A DNA stretch of 64,000 bases from Companilactobacillus huachuanensis (GCF_005404815.1 NZ_BJDF01000018.1:1-64000); one strand, 5' to 3'; positions 24,935 through 34,134 are shown, counted from the first letter of the stretch. The notes: generated from the sequence alone by a model not told the origin. A program made the numbers and translations.

Positions 24935-27745
24935 TTGAAAAATTCTTACGCTGTTGTTGATTTAGAGACGACCAATTCTAATTGGCACGACAACGGGCGT
25001 ATAATTCAATTCGGCTGTGCCCTTATCGAAGATGGTGAAATTACACATATCTATGATCAAAAGATCAATCCCAAGGTACCAATTCCTGGTCGTATCACAG
25101 CTTTAACTGGCTTGAGTGATGACGATGTTAAGGATTCACCAACATTTGAAGAAGTTGCACCTGATATTTTTAAACTTTTAAAAAATCGAGTTTTTATTGC
25201 ACATAACGTGAATTTTGATTTGACCTTTTTAAATCGTGAACTTAAACGTATCGGAATGAATCAACTGAATATCAAAGCTATCGATACTGTTGAATTAGCG
25301 CAAATTCTCTTTCCAACAATCAGTAGTTATAAATTACAAGATTTAACACATTATTTAAGCATTGAACATAAGAATCCCCATAGTGCTAATAGTGATGCCC
25401 ACGTAACTGCCGAATTATTTTTAATCATTTTGAAACGGGTTCAACAATTACCGTTGGAAACGTTACGAATGTTAACTAAGTTTGGAAAGAATACTATCCG
25501 TGAAACTAATTTAGTATTTAAAACTATCTTGGAAGAACGGGAACAGACGGCTCGGACCGAAGTTTTACCAGCCTATCTGTTCGAAAAAAATGGTTTGGTT
25601 TTGCGGAAGAAGGATTATCATGTCAGTGAGCAAATTGATCACACGACTAAATATCCTCAAACCCGTGAAGAAAAAAAAGCATTATTGGATGGCGTTCTAG
25701 ACTATCGAGTCAATCAATCAAAATTGATGGACAATATTTACAAGACCAGCCAACATCGTGACAAAACCAAAAAGTGGAATTTGATTGAAGCCCCAACTGG
25801 AGCCGGTAAGACGCTAGGTTACTTATTACCACTGTCTTATTTGGTCAATAATGATCAAAAGCTAGTTGTTGCAACGACCACGAAGGTTTTGCAGCAACAA
25901 ATTCTTGAGCAGTCCATTCCACTGTTGAATCAAGTGACAAATAACAATTATCATGCTGAGATTGTCAAAAGTAGTTATAACTTTATCGATTTAGACCGTT
26001 TCTATGAGGCACTAGATAATTATCGACTGCACAGTCATACAGCAATTTTAAAGATGAAAATAATCGTTTGGCTAACAATGACTACGACAGGGGATTTGAG
26101 TGAGCTACATTTGACCAACTACAATAGTCCACTGTTCAGCATTATTCGACATCGTGGCGAACCTAAGGAAAACACGACATTTAGTAATGATGATTTCTGG
26201 ATGTATCAACAAAATCGTTATTTTGAATCGAAGGTTTTAATCACTAATCAAGCGTTCTTATCACGTCATTTAGACAGTCCGTTTTGGGGTGGAAATTCCT
26301 ATCTAGTCATTGATGAAGCTAATCACTTTGCCAGTGGCTTGCGGGATGCCAGTTCACCAACAATTGATTTTCTACAGATGAACGAATACGTTAAAAAAAT
26401 CAGTGACATTTTGTACCAGAATCGAGTTACGTTACGGTATGCCTTTACTGAAGTGACAACTCAATTGTGGAATTATCAAGATCTTCAAAATATGGAAACT
26501 CATTTCCAAGCTGTTGATGAATTGATGGAACGCTTGGAATATAATATTTTCGGTAATTACATTCGCAATAAGGTTCGTTTTAAAGATCGTGAGAACTTTG
26601 TTTCGATTCTCGACAGTAGTAATGAGTTTGGCAAAGATAATGACGAGATGATCGAATTGTTGTCTGATTTGATTGTTGAATTATCGTTGATTTCTAATCG
26701 TGTGGAAATACTCTTTGATCAGTACAACTTCCAAAAGAACTTTATTTCTGTTGAATTGTCTAAAGTCATTTCCAATTTGACGATTGAAAACAGTAAATTA
26801 GAGACAGTTTTGAAGAATTTGGATGAGTTGCTGCAGGCTCTTCAAGGCGATGACAATAAATTTGGTGTCCAGCTTGATATGCGCGACTATTACGATCCTA
26901 AAACGTTAAAAATAAGTTGGCGACAGTATGATATCCACGACTTAATTAACGCAACAACTGATCGATTCAGCCAAATTTTTGCGATTGGTGCAGCGATTAC
27001 GATTCAAAAGGATTTTTCACACTTTATTCTGGATACACAACTAAATCAAAATCAAATCAATCAAATGGTTATTTTACCGGATACTAATAGTATTTCTAAA
27101 AATAGTAAAATTTATTTACCAGCTGATTTACCAGATATTCAGTCGCTTTCAAGCGAAGCATACTTTGATATGGTGACCGGATATATTGTTGATGTGCTAG
27201 ATAATCTCGATCACCAGACGATGATTCTGTTTAATTCGTTAAACACTTTGAGTAGAGTTTATGAGCGTCTGATGGGTACCGATGTCAAAGAAAAGTGGGA
27301 AATTTTGGCGCAAGGCGTGACCGGTTCAAACGAAAAAATCAAAAAACGTTTTGCTATTGGTCAACGCTCAGTCTTGCTTGGAGCCAATTCTTTCTGGGAA
27401 GGCGTTGATTTTCCCAAGAAAGTTCTTGAAATTCTAATCGTAACGAGAATTCCTTTTGAATCTCCTGAACAACCAGATGTGAAAATTAAACAAGATATTT
27501 TAAAACAACAAGATATGAACGTTTTTAAAGTCGATTCCTTACCAAATGCAATTTTGCAACTACGTCAAGGCTTAGGACGTTTGATTAGAACTCCGACGGA
27601 TCGTGGTGTCATTCTATTATTGGACAATCGAATTTTGACCAAGAGTTACGGTAAAATGATTTTAGATTCATTGCCAAAAGGTTTACCAGTAATCAATGAG
27701 GATATGGATTTAATAAAAAAAGATATAAATGAGTTTTTGAATTAG
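24935..27745 (+). CDS. dinG: DinG-type helicase with N-terminal DnaQ-like 3'-5' exonuclease
   Basis: About 936 residues. The N-terminal DEDD exonuclease domain (YAVVDLETT, NVNFDLTFLNREL, HSANSDAHVTAELF) is fused to an XPD/DinG-like superfamily 2 helicase (EAPTGAGKTLGYLLPLS, VIDEANHF, SFWEGVDFPKK, QLRQGLGRLIR). This is the Firmicutes DinG architecture; the iron-sulfur cysteine set of E. coli DinG is not evident. TTG 24935 has GAGAGGTGA 6 nt upstream; GTG 24926 is an in-frame alternative within the ribosome binding site. It follows rexA by 27 nt. Confidence 0.9.
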   Translation: MKNSYAVVDLETTNSNWHDNGRIIQFGCALIEDGEITHIYDQKINPKVPIPGRITALTGLSDDDVKDSPTFEEVAPDIFKLLKNRVFIAHNVNFDLTFLNRELKRIGMNQLNIKAIDTVELAQILFPTISSYKLQDLTHYLSIEHKNPHSANSDAHVTAELFLIILKRVQQLPLETLRMLTKFGKNTIRETNLVFKTILEEREQTARTEVLPAYLFEKNGLVLRKKDYHVSEQIDHTTKYPQTREEKKALLDGVLDYRVNQSKLMDNIYKTSQHRDKTKKWNLIEAPTGAGKTLGYLLPLSYLVNNDQKLVVATTTKVLQQQILEQSIPLLNQVTNNNYHAEIVKSSYNFIDLDRFYEALDNYRLHSHTAILKMKIIVWLTMTTTGDLSELHLTNYNSPLFSIIRHRGEPKENTTFSNDDFWMYQQNRYFESKVLITNQAFLSRHLDSPFWGGNSYLVIDEANHFASGLRDASSPTIDFLQMNEYVKKISDILYQNRVTLRYAFTEVTTQLWNYQDLQNMETHFQAVDELMERLEYNIFGNYIRNKVRFKDRENFVSILDSSNEFGKDNDEMIELLSDLIVELSLISNRVEILFDQYNFQKNFISVELSKVISNLTIENSKLETVLKNLDELLQALQGDDNKFGVQLDMRDYYDPKTLKISWRQYDIHDLINATTDRFSQIFAIGAAITIQKDFSHFILDTQLNQNQINQMVILPDTNSISKNSKIYLPADLPDIQSLSSEAYFDMVTGYIVDVLDNLDHQTMILFNSLNTLSRVYERLMGTDVKEKWEILAQGVTGSNEKIKKRFAIGQRSVLLGANSFWEGVDFPKKVLEILIVTRIPFESPEQPDVKIKQDILKQQDMNVFKVDSLPNAILQLRQGLGRLIRTPTDRGVILLLDNRILTKSYGKMILDSLPKGLPVINEDMDLIKKDINEFLN

Positions 27746-27792
27746 GTAAAATATTGCTATACTATTTTTGTTAGTTAAAAAAAGGACGTATT

Positions 27793-28272
27793 ATGAATAG
27801 AAGTACAAAAATCTTATTGACTATATCTCTGATTGCATTAGCAGTGGTTTCAGCGTTAACTTATTTGAATCTTTCTTTTGCACCATATTCGAGTGCCAAG
27901 TCGCAAGCCAACGATATTGCTAAAGAAAAGGCGGGTATCGTGCAACCGGATTATTTCGGTAACTATACTCGAGAAAAGCAATATTATTCCGTAGGTGGCT
28001 TAACTAAAGGTCAAAAGTATCGCTATATCATCATCAATGCTAAGAGTGGTAAAACAGAAATTTTCAACAAAAATAACGCTCCTGTTCGTCAAACAATTGT
28101 CGATACAGTAGCCTCAAAATATAACGCAAAAAAAATTCTTCACATTAATCTAGGTTTATATAACAATAAACCAACGTGGGAAGTAGCATTCCAGAAGAAG
28201 AATGGCAGCGTGGGTTATAATCTGATTGATTTTCGAACCGGAAAGAGTTTACAGATTATAAATAATATTTAG
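27793..28272 (+). CDS. ypmB: YpmB-like membrane-anchored DUF5590 protein
   Basis: A 159-residue protein with an N-terminal signal anchor (about 7-27) and an extracellular domain of PepSY-like pattern (YYSVGGLTKGQKYRYIIINAKSGK, NKPTWEVAFQKKNGSVGYNLIDFRTGK). The position directly after dinG matches ypmB in Bacillus subtilis. AAAAAGGA precedes the ATG, and TATACT at about 27758 may serve as its own -10. Role unknown. Confidence 0.75.
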   Translation: MNRSTKILLTISLIALAVVSALTYLNLSFAPYSSAKSQANDIAKEKAGIVQPDYFGNYTREKQYYSVGGLTKGQKYRYIIINAKSGKTEIFNKNNAPVRQTIVDTVASKYNAKKILHINLGLYNNKPTWEVAFQKKNGSVGYNLIDFRTGKSLQIINNI

Positions 28273-28304
28273 GTTGTGTAACTAAATGGTTATATTACTT
28301 ACGT

Positions 28305-28550
28305 ATGCTGCAAGTTAAATATCCCGTCTACAGAGCTGGAAAATATTCACTAGCTGTGCGGAACGGTCCGAGCCAAAGAGCGGGGTTTGAAGCCTTGACA
28401 TAGTTCGTCAAGGCTCCAAACACGCCCGGTGTTGTAATGGCTAAAGCCATAACAACACTTCCACGGCACATAAATATTTCCCAGCTCTTCCGACTAAATA
28501 ATCGTTATTAATTGAATGTAAAAATAGTAAATTGTTTTATATCCAACCTA
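28305..28550 (-). repeat. Hairpin repeat, copy 7 (variant, three inner hairpins)
   Basis: The outer stem GAGCTGGAAAATATT pairs with AAATATTTCCCAGCTC. Inside are hairpin A-like GGTCCGAGCC, hairpin B GTTTGAAGCCTTGAC...GTCAAGGCTCCAAAC, and hairpin C GTGTTGTAATGGCT...AGCCATAACAACAC. These differ from copy 8 at many paired positions while pairing is kept. It occupies the gap between ypmB and dnaD. Confidence 0.8.
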
Positions 28551-28636
28551 TTTCAAATTCTAAAATGCAATTGATGGGAATATTTGTAATTAATTACAGA
28601 CTAGCACCACGCGTATTACTTTTATGCTTTTAGCTG

Positions 28637-28691
28637 TACAATAAAAATTTTCTTAAAAAAAGTCGAGATTAATTGTGTTCTCGGGCTTTTT
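28637..28691 (+). promoter_or_regulatory. Possible promoter and attenuator upstream of dnaD
   Basis: A -10-like TACAAT at 28637-28642 is followed by a terminator-like hairpin (AAAAAAAGTCGAGA with TCTCGGGCTTTTTTT, 28654-28691). dnaD begins 22 nt later. No T-box core sequence is visible. It may be a residual terminator of a lost upstream gene or a true attenuator. Confidence 0.4.
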
Positions 28692-28712
28692 TTATTCACT
28701 GGAGTAAATAAT

Positions 28713-29336
28713 ATGAACGATGAATTATTTAATAGTTTTGTGGACAGTGGCAGCACTAACATCAACAATTTAATTTTAAAAAACTACCACAAATTGGGCA
28801 TGACTGAAAAGGACTTGGTAGTTTATTTGGCCCTGTCCATGTATGCTCAACAAGGAATTACTTTCCCAATGGCAAAAGATTTGGCTAACGATACTGGGAT
28901 GGACGAAACTAGTATTTATGCAGTTATCCAAGGTATGATCAAATTAGGTATCATTGAACTGAAGACAGTCATGGATCATCATCAACAACGTGATATTTAC
29001 TCGTTGACTCCGATTTTTCACAGGATTAAAAATTTGTTGAGCCAAGAAAGACAATCTAATCAAAAAGACAAATTGATGTCTGATACTGAGGAATTATTTA
29101 AAAAAATTGAAGTCGAATTTGGCAGGCCGCTGTCTCCGATTGAGCAAGAACAGATTCATCAGTGGATCGATGATGACCACTATAGTATTGACCTGATTGA
29201 CTTGTCATTGCGTGAGGCGGTCTTGAATCAAGCATATTCATTGAAATATATGGATCGGATTCTTATTAGTTGGGAAAAGAGTAATATTAAATCAGCCGAA
29301 CAGTTACAAGAACGTCGAAAGAAGCTGGGATATTAA
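28713..29336 (+). CDS. dnaD: DnaD primosome component
   Basis: A 207-residue replication-restart/initiation protein. The N-terminal winged-helix DDBH1 domain is at about 1-110 (NNLILKNYHKLGMTEKDLVVYLAL). The C-terminal DDBH2 domain at about 125-200 carries the IDLSLREAVLNQAYSLKYMDRIL-type YxxxI motif (KYMDRILISW) used in DNA binding. GGAGTAA precedes the ATG. It is followed by nth after a single base, as in B. subtilis. Confidence 0.92.
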   Translation: MNDELFNSFVDSGSTNINNLILKNYHKLGMTEKDLVVYLALSMYAQQGITFPMAKDLANDTGMDETSIYAVIQGMIKLGIIELKTVMDHHQQRDIYSLTPIFHRIKNLLSQERQSNQKDKLMSDTEELFKKIEVEFGRPLSPIEQEQIHQWIDDDHYSIDLIDLSLREAVLNQAYSLKYMDRILISWEKSNIKSAEQLQERRKKLGY

Positions 29337-29337
29337 T

Positions 29338-29979
29338 ATGTTAAAAGATGATCAAATTGTTTGGGCGATTCGCCAAATGGAAAAAGATATTGGACCAGTT
29401 GGACCATCACTTGATTCAAGAACACCTTTTCAATATTTGGTGTCAGTTATTTTGAGTGCGCAGGCAACCGATGTTTCGGTCAACAAAGTAACACCGATCT
29501 TGTTTGAAAAGTATCCAGAGCCAAAGGACTTGATGAATGCTGATATTTCGGACGTTGAACAAATTATAAAGAGCGTCGGTCTATTTCATAATAAAGCCAA
29601 AAATATCGTTGAGACGGCTCGAATTGTCCACGAAGAATTGAATGATGTCGTGCCCGAAAATCGTACTGGAATTATGAAGTTACCCGGAGCAGGGCGCAAA
29701 ACAGCAAACGTGGTTTTAAGTGATGTTTTCAATCAGGCCACTTTCGCAGTTGATACACATGTATCAGCTATTTCGAAACGACTCCATTTCGTCGATGCCA
29801 AGGCCAATCCTTTACAAGTCGAAAGGAAAATTGTCAGCGTTATGCCCCCTGAAGAACTGCACCAGGCACACCACACAATGATTGAATATGGTCGAAAGTA
29901 TTCAATGAAAACTGATCCTGCCAAAGAAACGAATCAATTGATTTTGGATTGTGATTGTTTAAATCGAGCATCAGAATAA
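29338..29979 (+). CDS. nth: Endonuclease III, apparently lacking the iron-sulfur cluster
   Basis: A 213-residue DNA glycosylase/AP lyase for oxidised pyrimidines. The helix-hairpin-helix LPGAGRKTANVVLSDVF carries the catalytic Lys, and VDTHVSAISKRL carries the catalytic Asp. The C-terminal C-X6-C-X2-C-X5-C cluster motif of most Nth proteins is missing: the first Cys is Ser (YGRKYS) and only DCDC remains near the end. The catalytic core looks complete. Confidence 0.9.
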   Translation: MLKDDQIVWAIRQMEKDIGPVGPSLDSRTPFQYLVSVILSAQATDVSVNKVTPILFEKYPEPKDLMNADISDVEQIIKSVGLFHNKAKNIVETARIVHEELNDVVPENRTGIMKLPGAGRKTANVVLSDVFNQATFAVDTHVSAISKRLHFVDAKANPLQVERKIVSVMPPEELHQAHHTMIEYGRKYSMKTDPAKETNQLILDCDCLNRASE

Positions 29980-29989
29980 TTTCTTATGA

Positions 29990-30304
29990 ATTTAAATTTT
30001 TAATTATGTATGCCGTTTCCAGAGCTGAGAGTATTCAATTGCTGCGCGGAACGGCCCGAGCCTGGGAAGCGGTCTCGGACCTCGGTTGAAGCCTCGCAAA
30101 ACCCGCGAGTTTTCAACACGCCCGGTGGTGTAATTGCTAAAGCAATAACGCCACTTTCGCTGCAAATGAATACTCTCAGCTCTTCCAACTAATTTGTTTT
30201 TCATGGCATGAACAAATAAAATTAAAATTAAAACTTCTAATTATTTAAATAAATTACCAATAGGTCTGTGACAACAATTGTAATATTAATTCTTCACCTT
30301 TAGT
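29990..30304 (-). repeat. Hairpin repeat, copy 8 (full set of three inner hairpins)
   Basis: The outer stem AGAGCTGAGAGTATTCAATTGC pairs with GCAAATGAATACTCTCAGCTC. Hairpin A is CCCGAGCC...GGTCTCGG, hairpin B GTTGAAGCCTCGC...GCGAGTTTTCAAC, and hairpin C GTGGTGTAATTGCT...AGCAATAACGCCAC. The right arm ends CACCTTTAG. Overlapping open frames on both strands here are by-products of the palindromes. Confidence 0.85.
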
Positions 30305-30310
30305 TATATA

Positions 30311-30367
30311 AAAAAAGAGATGTATCACACTTAATTATTCTTTTAAGCGTGATACATCTCTTTTTTG
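30311..30367. terminator. Bidirectional terminator between nth and ponA
   Basis: AAAAAAGAGATGTATCAC pairs with GTGATACATCTCTTTTTT (with further CTT/AAG pairing) around a short loop. It serves both converging transcripts. Confidence 0.88.
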
Positions 30368-30402
30368 ATTACAGTACTTATTTGGGTTAAGCAGATATTT
30401 TG

Positions 30403-32841
30403 CTATTCAGTGGTTGAAGAACCATTCGTACTTGCACCACTGTTGGTTGTACTACCAGTGTTACCAGTTCCGCCGGTTGATGTTCCACCGCCATTAGAGT
30501 CACCAGTAGTTGTACCACCACCGGTATTGCTGTTATTGCCTGTCGAAGTACCGCCATTATTATTGTTTGAAGTAGTTCCACCATTGCTATCGGTTGAACC
30601 AGTATTGCTGTTATTGTTAGTTGTTGAATTATTATCAGTTGTCGTGGAATTACTGTTTGTTGAATTATCATTATTCGATCCAGTACCAGTAGTAGTATTG
30701 CTATCCGATGTCGTGTCATTTTGCTGATCATTAGATTCGGAACTGCTACTTGATGGGCGACTAGTTGTCACTTGGTTAGTACTTGAACTAGAGGCACTAC
30801 TTGTACTGTAATCGGAATCTTTATAAGGATTATATGGAGCGTGACCCTTAACAAATAATTCTCTCGTGTACGACGATGAACTAGAACTAGGAGAAGCTAC
30901 AACTGGTGTAGTTGTGCTTGAAGTTTTAATCATCGCTGATACAACTGAACTAGGTTTCTTCCAATTAGGGTTGCTGTTGGTTTGATTTGCCAAATAGCTC
31001 ATTTCGGCTTTGTAAATCTTACCAGCAATTGATTGGTAGGTGGATGAAATGCCGCTTTCGTTTGGTGAATCATAACCTGTCCAAACACTCATTGAGTAAT
31101 TCTTAGTATAACCGTTATACCATGAATCCATTGCTGTACCGCTTAAAGCTGCGTTTGTGGCAATAGCTTCACTAGAGTAATTAGTTGTACCAGTTTTACC
31201 AGCTTGATGTAATCCAGAGATATTGGCATAGGTAGCATATGATGAAGGGACACCTTTGAGCATATCAGTGATCATATAGGCTGTTGAATCTTTCATAGCT
31301 TCGGTACCAGACTTGCTATAGTTATGAACTAAGCCATCCGCTGTCTCAATTTTTGAAACATAGTATGGTTTGTAGTAGGTTCCACCATTAGAGAAGGCCG
31401 CATAAGCTGATGCTCCTTGAAGTGATGAAACTTTACTACCGATACCGGCTGATAATCCTTCGTCACTGCCAATGGTAATGCCAAGTTTCTTAGCAAACGT
31501 CTTGGCCTGAGTAAAGCCAACCGCTGCCAAAGTTCTGATGGCTGGAACGTTACGAGAGTTAACAAGAGCTTTTCTCATACTCATTTCACCCTCATATTGC
31601 TCATCCCAGTCTTTCAATTGAATATCAGTACCAGGATAGGTGTACTCAGAATCATCAACCTGATGGAAGGTTGACCAGTTAAGATATTCAATTGCTGGAG
31701 CGTAATCCAAGATAGGTTTCATTGTTGAACCATTGCTACGTCCAGTTTGAACAGCTCGGTTCAAACCAAATTGAATGTCGCCTAGGTTACGGCCACCAAC
31801 CATTGCGACGACCTTACCATTATTTGGATTAACAATTGAAGCTCCGACTTGCATCTTAGAATCAGGGAACTGAACATAATTAGAAGAGTTAACGATGTTA
31901 TAAAGCTTCTTTTGTGCATCATAATCCATATTGACAGTAATTTTTAAATTATCGCGATATGGATCAAAGCCCTTCTTTTTAACTTCAGTAATTGCTTCCT
32001 TGATGTAAGGGTCAGAAATAATTCGTTTGTTATTGTTACTATTGCTTACTTTCTTATAGGGTTGTAAGCCCGTACTGATTGGCGTATTGATTGCTTCTTC
32101 AGCTTGAGCCTTAGTAATCTTATTGTTATCGTACATTGATCTAATAACCAGATCACGACGCTGCTTAGATTCGGTAGGGTGGGTATACGGGTCGTAATTA
32201 CTTGGTGCATTTGGAAGACCGGCCAAGAGTGCCATTTCTGGCAAGGTTAATTGTTTCAAGGTCTTACCATAGTAATACTTAGCACCGGTTTCCATCCCGT
32301 AGATCCCGTTGTTTAGATAAACTTTATTGATGTAAAATTCCAAGATTTGTTGCTTAGAGAATTTTTGACTGACACGCATGGCCAGCCAAGCTTCTTGCAT
32401 TTTACGTTTAAAAGTCTGATCCTTTGTATCAGTCGAGAAGACTGTCAGCTTAATTAGTTGCTGTGTTAAGGTACTACCACCTTGTAGAGTCCCTCGAGTA
32501 ACATTGTTGAAAGCTGATTTAGCAATTCGGATTGGATCAACTCCGAGTGGTTCATTATAGAAATTTTTATCTTCAATAGAAACTACAGCATCTTGCATTG
32601 TTTGTGGAATTTTGTCGATTGTTGCGTAATTTCTCTTATTGTCTCCTAATGAGGCAATTGTCTTACCAGATGAATCGACAATGGTTGAGGAACCGCCACT
32701 TTGAAGATTTTCCTGACTGACAGCTGGAGCGCTGAATGCATAGTATACGAAGATGAACAAAAATATCCCAATTAAAACTGCTAGAATTGACGCAATCCAT
32801 TTAAAAATATTTTTGAAGGTGAATATACTTTTATTATTCAT
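30403..32841 (-). CDS. ponA: Class A penicillin-binding protein 1A
   Basis: About 812 residues, a bifunctional peptidoglycan synthase. The N-terminal membrane helix is at about 13-38. The glycosyltransferase GT51 domain includes VVSIEDKNFYNEPLGVD and GGSTLTQQLIK. The transpeptidase domain includes SNGSTMKP (SxxK), VNSRN (SxN) and AGKTGTTN (KTG). A ~140-residue C-terminal tail is low-complexity Ser/Thr/Asn/Gly. ATG 32841 has GAAGGAGAAAC just before it; an in-frame GTG at 32856 is part of that region. It overlaps recU, the usual partner. Confidence 0.93.
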   Translation of the reverse strand: MNNKSIFTFKNIFKWIASILAVLIGIFLFIFVYYAFSAPAVSQENLQSGGSSTIVDSSGKTIASLGDNKRNYATIDKIPQTMQDAVVSIEDKNFYNEPLGVDPIRIAKSAFNNVTRGTLQGGSTLTQQLIKLTVFSTDTKDQTFKRKMQEAWLAMRVSQKFSKQQILEFYINKVYLNNGIYGMETGAKYYYGKTLKQLTLPEMALLAGLPNAPSNYDPYTHPTESKQRRDLVIRSMYDNNKITKAQAEEAINTPISTGLQPYKKVSNSNNNKRIISDPYIKEAITEVKKKGFDPYRDNLKITVNMDYDAQKKLYNIVNSSNYVQFPDSKMQVGASIVNPNNGKVVAMVGGRNLGDIQFGLNRAVQTGRSNGSTMKPILDYAPAIEYLNWSTFHQVDDSEYTYPGTDIQLKDWDEQYEGEMSMRKALVNSRNVPAIRTLAAVGFTQAKTFAKKLGITIGSDEGLSAGIGSKVSSLQGASAYAAFSNGGTYYKPYYVSKIETADGLVHNYSKSGTEAMKDSTAYMITDMLKGVPSSYATYANISGLHQAGKTGTTNYSSEAIATNAALSGTAMDSWYNGYTKNYSMSVWTGYDSPNESGISSTYQSIAGKIYKAEMSYLANQTNSNPNWKKPSSVVSAMIKTSSTTTPVVASPSSSSSSYTRELFVKGHAPYNPYKDSDYSTSSASSSSTNQVTTSRPSSSSSESNDQQNDTTSDSNTTTGTGSNNDNSTNSNSTTTDNNSTTNNNSNTGSTDSNGGTTSNNNNGGTSTGNNSNTGGGTTTGDSNGGGTSTGGTGNTGSTTNSGASTNGSSTTE

Positions 32842-33472
32842 GTTTCTCCTTCCCACTTTCTATTAATTGTTGTACCGCATCAATATAGGGTAGAGTAGGG
32901 TCATAATTAGCTTTGATTTCAATCGAACAGTCGATGATATCTTGCAATTGAATCGATTTGGCACCCTCATGTTTTTGCGCATCCCAGTGTTTGAAGAGGT
33001 CATCCGCCGGCATTACAAAATAGCGTTTTATTGTTACATATTTTATAATAACAAAACAGATACCACCTTGCTTTTGACACATCCGAAGATGATCAATTTG
33101 GTGCTGGTGGAAATTCTTCAATGGAAAGGTATTCTTATTCTTAGTTTCCTTAGCTTCAAAGTCAACGTAGTAACCATTATAAACACCATTGTAATCAGTA
33201 GTTGAAGCTTGTCTGAAATAGGCTTCTTTAATGACAGCCCGACTTCTTTTCGGATAGTCAACTTTAACAATTTGAAGTGGCGTTGGTTTTTTATAAATTA
33301 CGGCAACTTCGTGACTACGATAATACTTGTTACTTTCATTAATTTCTTCTTCCAAGGTCATCCCACGATCGCCAAAAATCATTTTCTTTTTAGCGGTCGT
33401 TTCGGTGGTAATCTTTGAAGAAGGTTTTGACGGACTATTAAAAATTCGTCCATCGGGGTAGTTTATTTTCAA
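32834..33472 (-). CDS. recU: Holliday junction resolvase RecU
   Basis: A 212-residue resolvase of homologous recombination. NRG-type segment FGDRGMTLEEEINESNKYY is near residue 33, and the catalytic YNGVYNGYYVDFEAKETKN (D...E-x-K) near 95-115. HQIDHLRMCQKQGGICFVIIKY follows as in Bacillus RecU. The TTG start has AGGAG about 9 nt upstream. It is upstream of ponA with an 8-nt overlap. Confidence 0.93.
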   Translation of the reverse strand: MKINYPDGRIFNSPSKPSSKITTETTAKKKMIFGDRGMTLEEEINESNKYYRSHEVAVIYKKPTPLQIVKVDYPKRSRAVIKEAYFRQASTTDYNGVYNGYYVDFEAKETKNKNTFPLKNFHQHQIDHLRMCQKQGGICFVIIKYVTIKRYFVMPADDLFKHWDAQKHEGAKSIQLQDIIDCSIEIKANYDPTLPYIDAVQQLIESGKEKHE

Positions 33473-33539
33473 AATATCAACTCCTACTGTGCAAATTATA
33501 CCATGATGGCCAAGATATTAATTATTGGGGGGATTGTTT

Positions 33540-34091
33540 ATGATTAAAAATTTATGGATCACGGGGTACCGCTCTTTTGAGTTAGGTATTTTTAAAGATA
33601 ATGACCCAAAAGCAAAAGTAATTCAAGACTTTTTTGAACAGAGAATTACTAATTACGTTGAAGATGGAACTGAATGGATTCTTACCGGTGCACAATTAGG
33701 TACGGAACAAATTGTTGGAAAAGCGGTTCAAGAAATCAAGAAAAAAGACTATAATATTAAACATGCAGTGATGTTGCCTTTTGCTGAGTTTGGCAGTCAA
33801 TGGAATGAGACTAACCAGGCATTGTTAAATGTTTTTTTAAGAAATGCAGACTATGTTAATAAAGTTAGCAATATGAGTTATCATAATCCTAGGCAATTGA
33901 AGCTTTGGCAGGAATTTATGCTGGAACATACTGATGGTGCACTGGTTTTTTATGATCCCGATAGTGGAGGAAAGCCAAAGTACGACTATGAAGCTATCAA
34001 AGACTATCAAAATCGTGGGAATGACTATCAGTTGGAATTAATTGATTTTGATTCTATGCAAGACTTTGCTAATATGTTATATGATAGTTAA
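33540..34091 (+). CDS. ypsA: YpsA-family (DUF1273, SLOG superfamily) protein
   Basis: A 183-residue cytoplasmic protein. NLWITGYRSFELGIF at the N-terminus and WILTGAQLGTEQIVGKAVQE are the conserved SLOG/DUF1273 motifs; the C-terminal GALVFYDPDSGGKPKYDYEAI also fits. YpsA is linked to cell division in some Firmicutes. The ATG at 33540 is chosen because of the GGGGGG just upstream. It is divergent from recU and upstream of gpsB, as in Bacillus. Confidence 0.88.
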   Translation: MIKNLWITGYRSFELGIFKDNDPKAKVIQDFFEQRITNYVEDGTEWILTGAQLGTEQIVGKAVQEIKKKDYNIKHAVMLPFAEFGSQWNETNQALLNVFLRNADYVNKVSNMSYHNPRQLKLWQEFMLEHTDGALVFYDPDSGGKPKYDYEAIKDYQNRGNDYQLELIDFDSMQDFANMLYDS

Positions 34092-34134
34092 GATATAAGA
34101 TAAATCGACAATAATTAACACTGGGGTGTTTAAA

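Noticed and set aside
30000-30204. Three overlapping open frames on both strands
   Set aside because: They lie wholly inside hairpin repeat copy 8. The palindromic GC-rich core creates long frames in both directions; other copies do not conserve them.
30365-30731. Open frames on both strands opposite the PBP1A tail (Val/Leu/Pro-rich and Ile/Thr-rich)
   Set aside because: They are shadows of the low-complexity Ser/Thr/Asn/Gly coding sequence and have no ribosome binding site or family resemblance.
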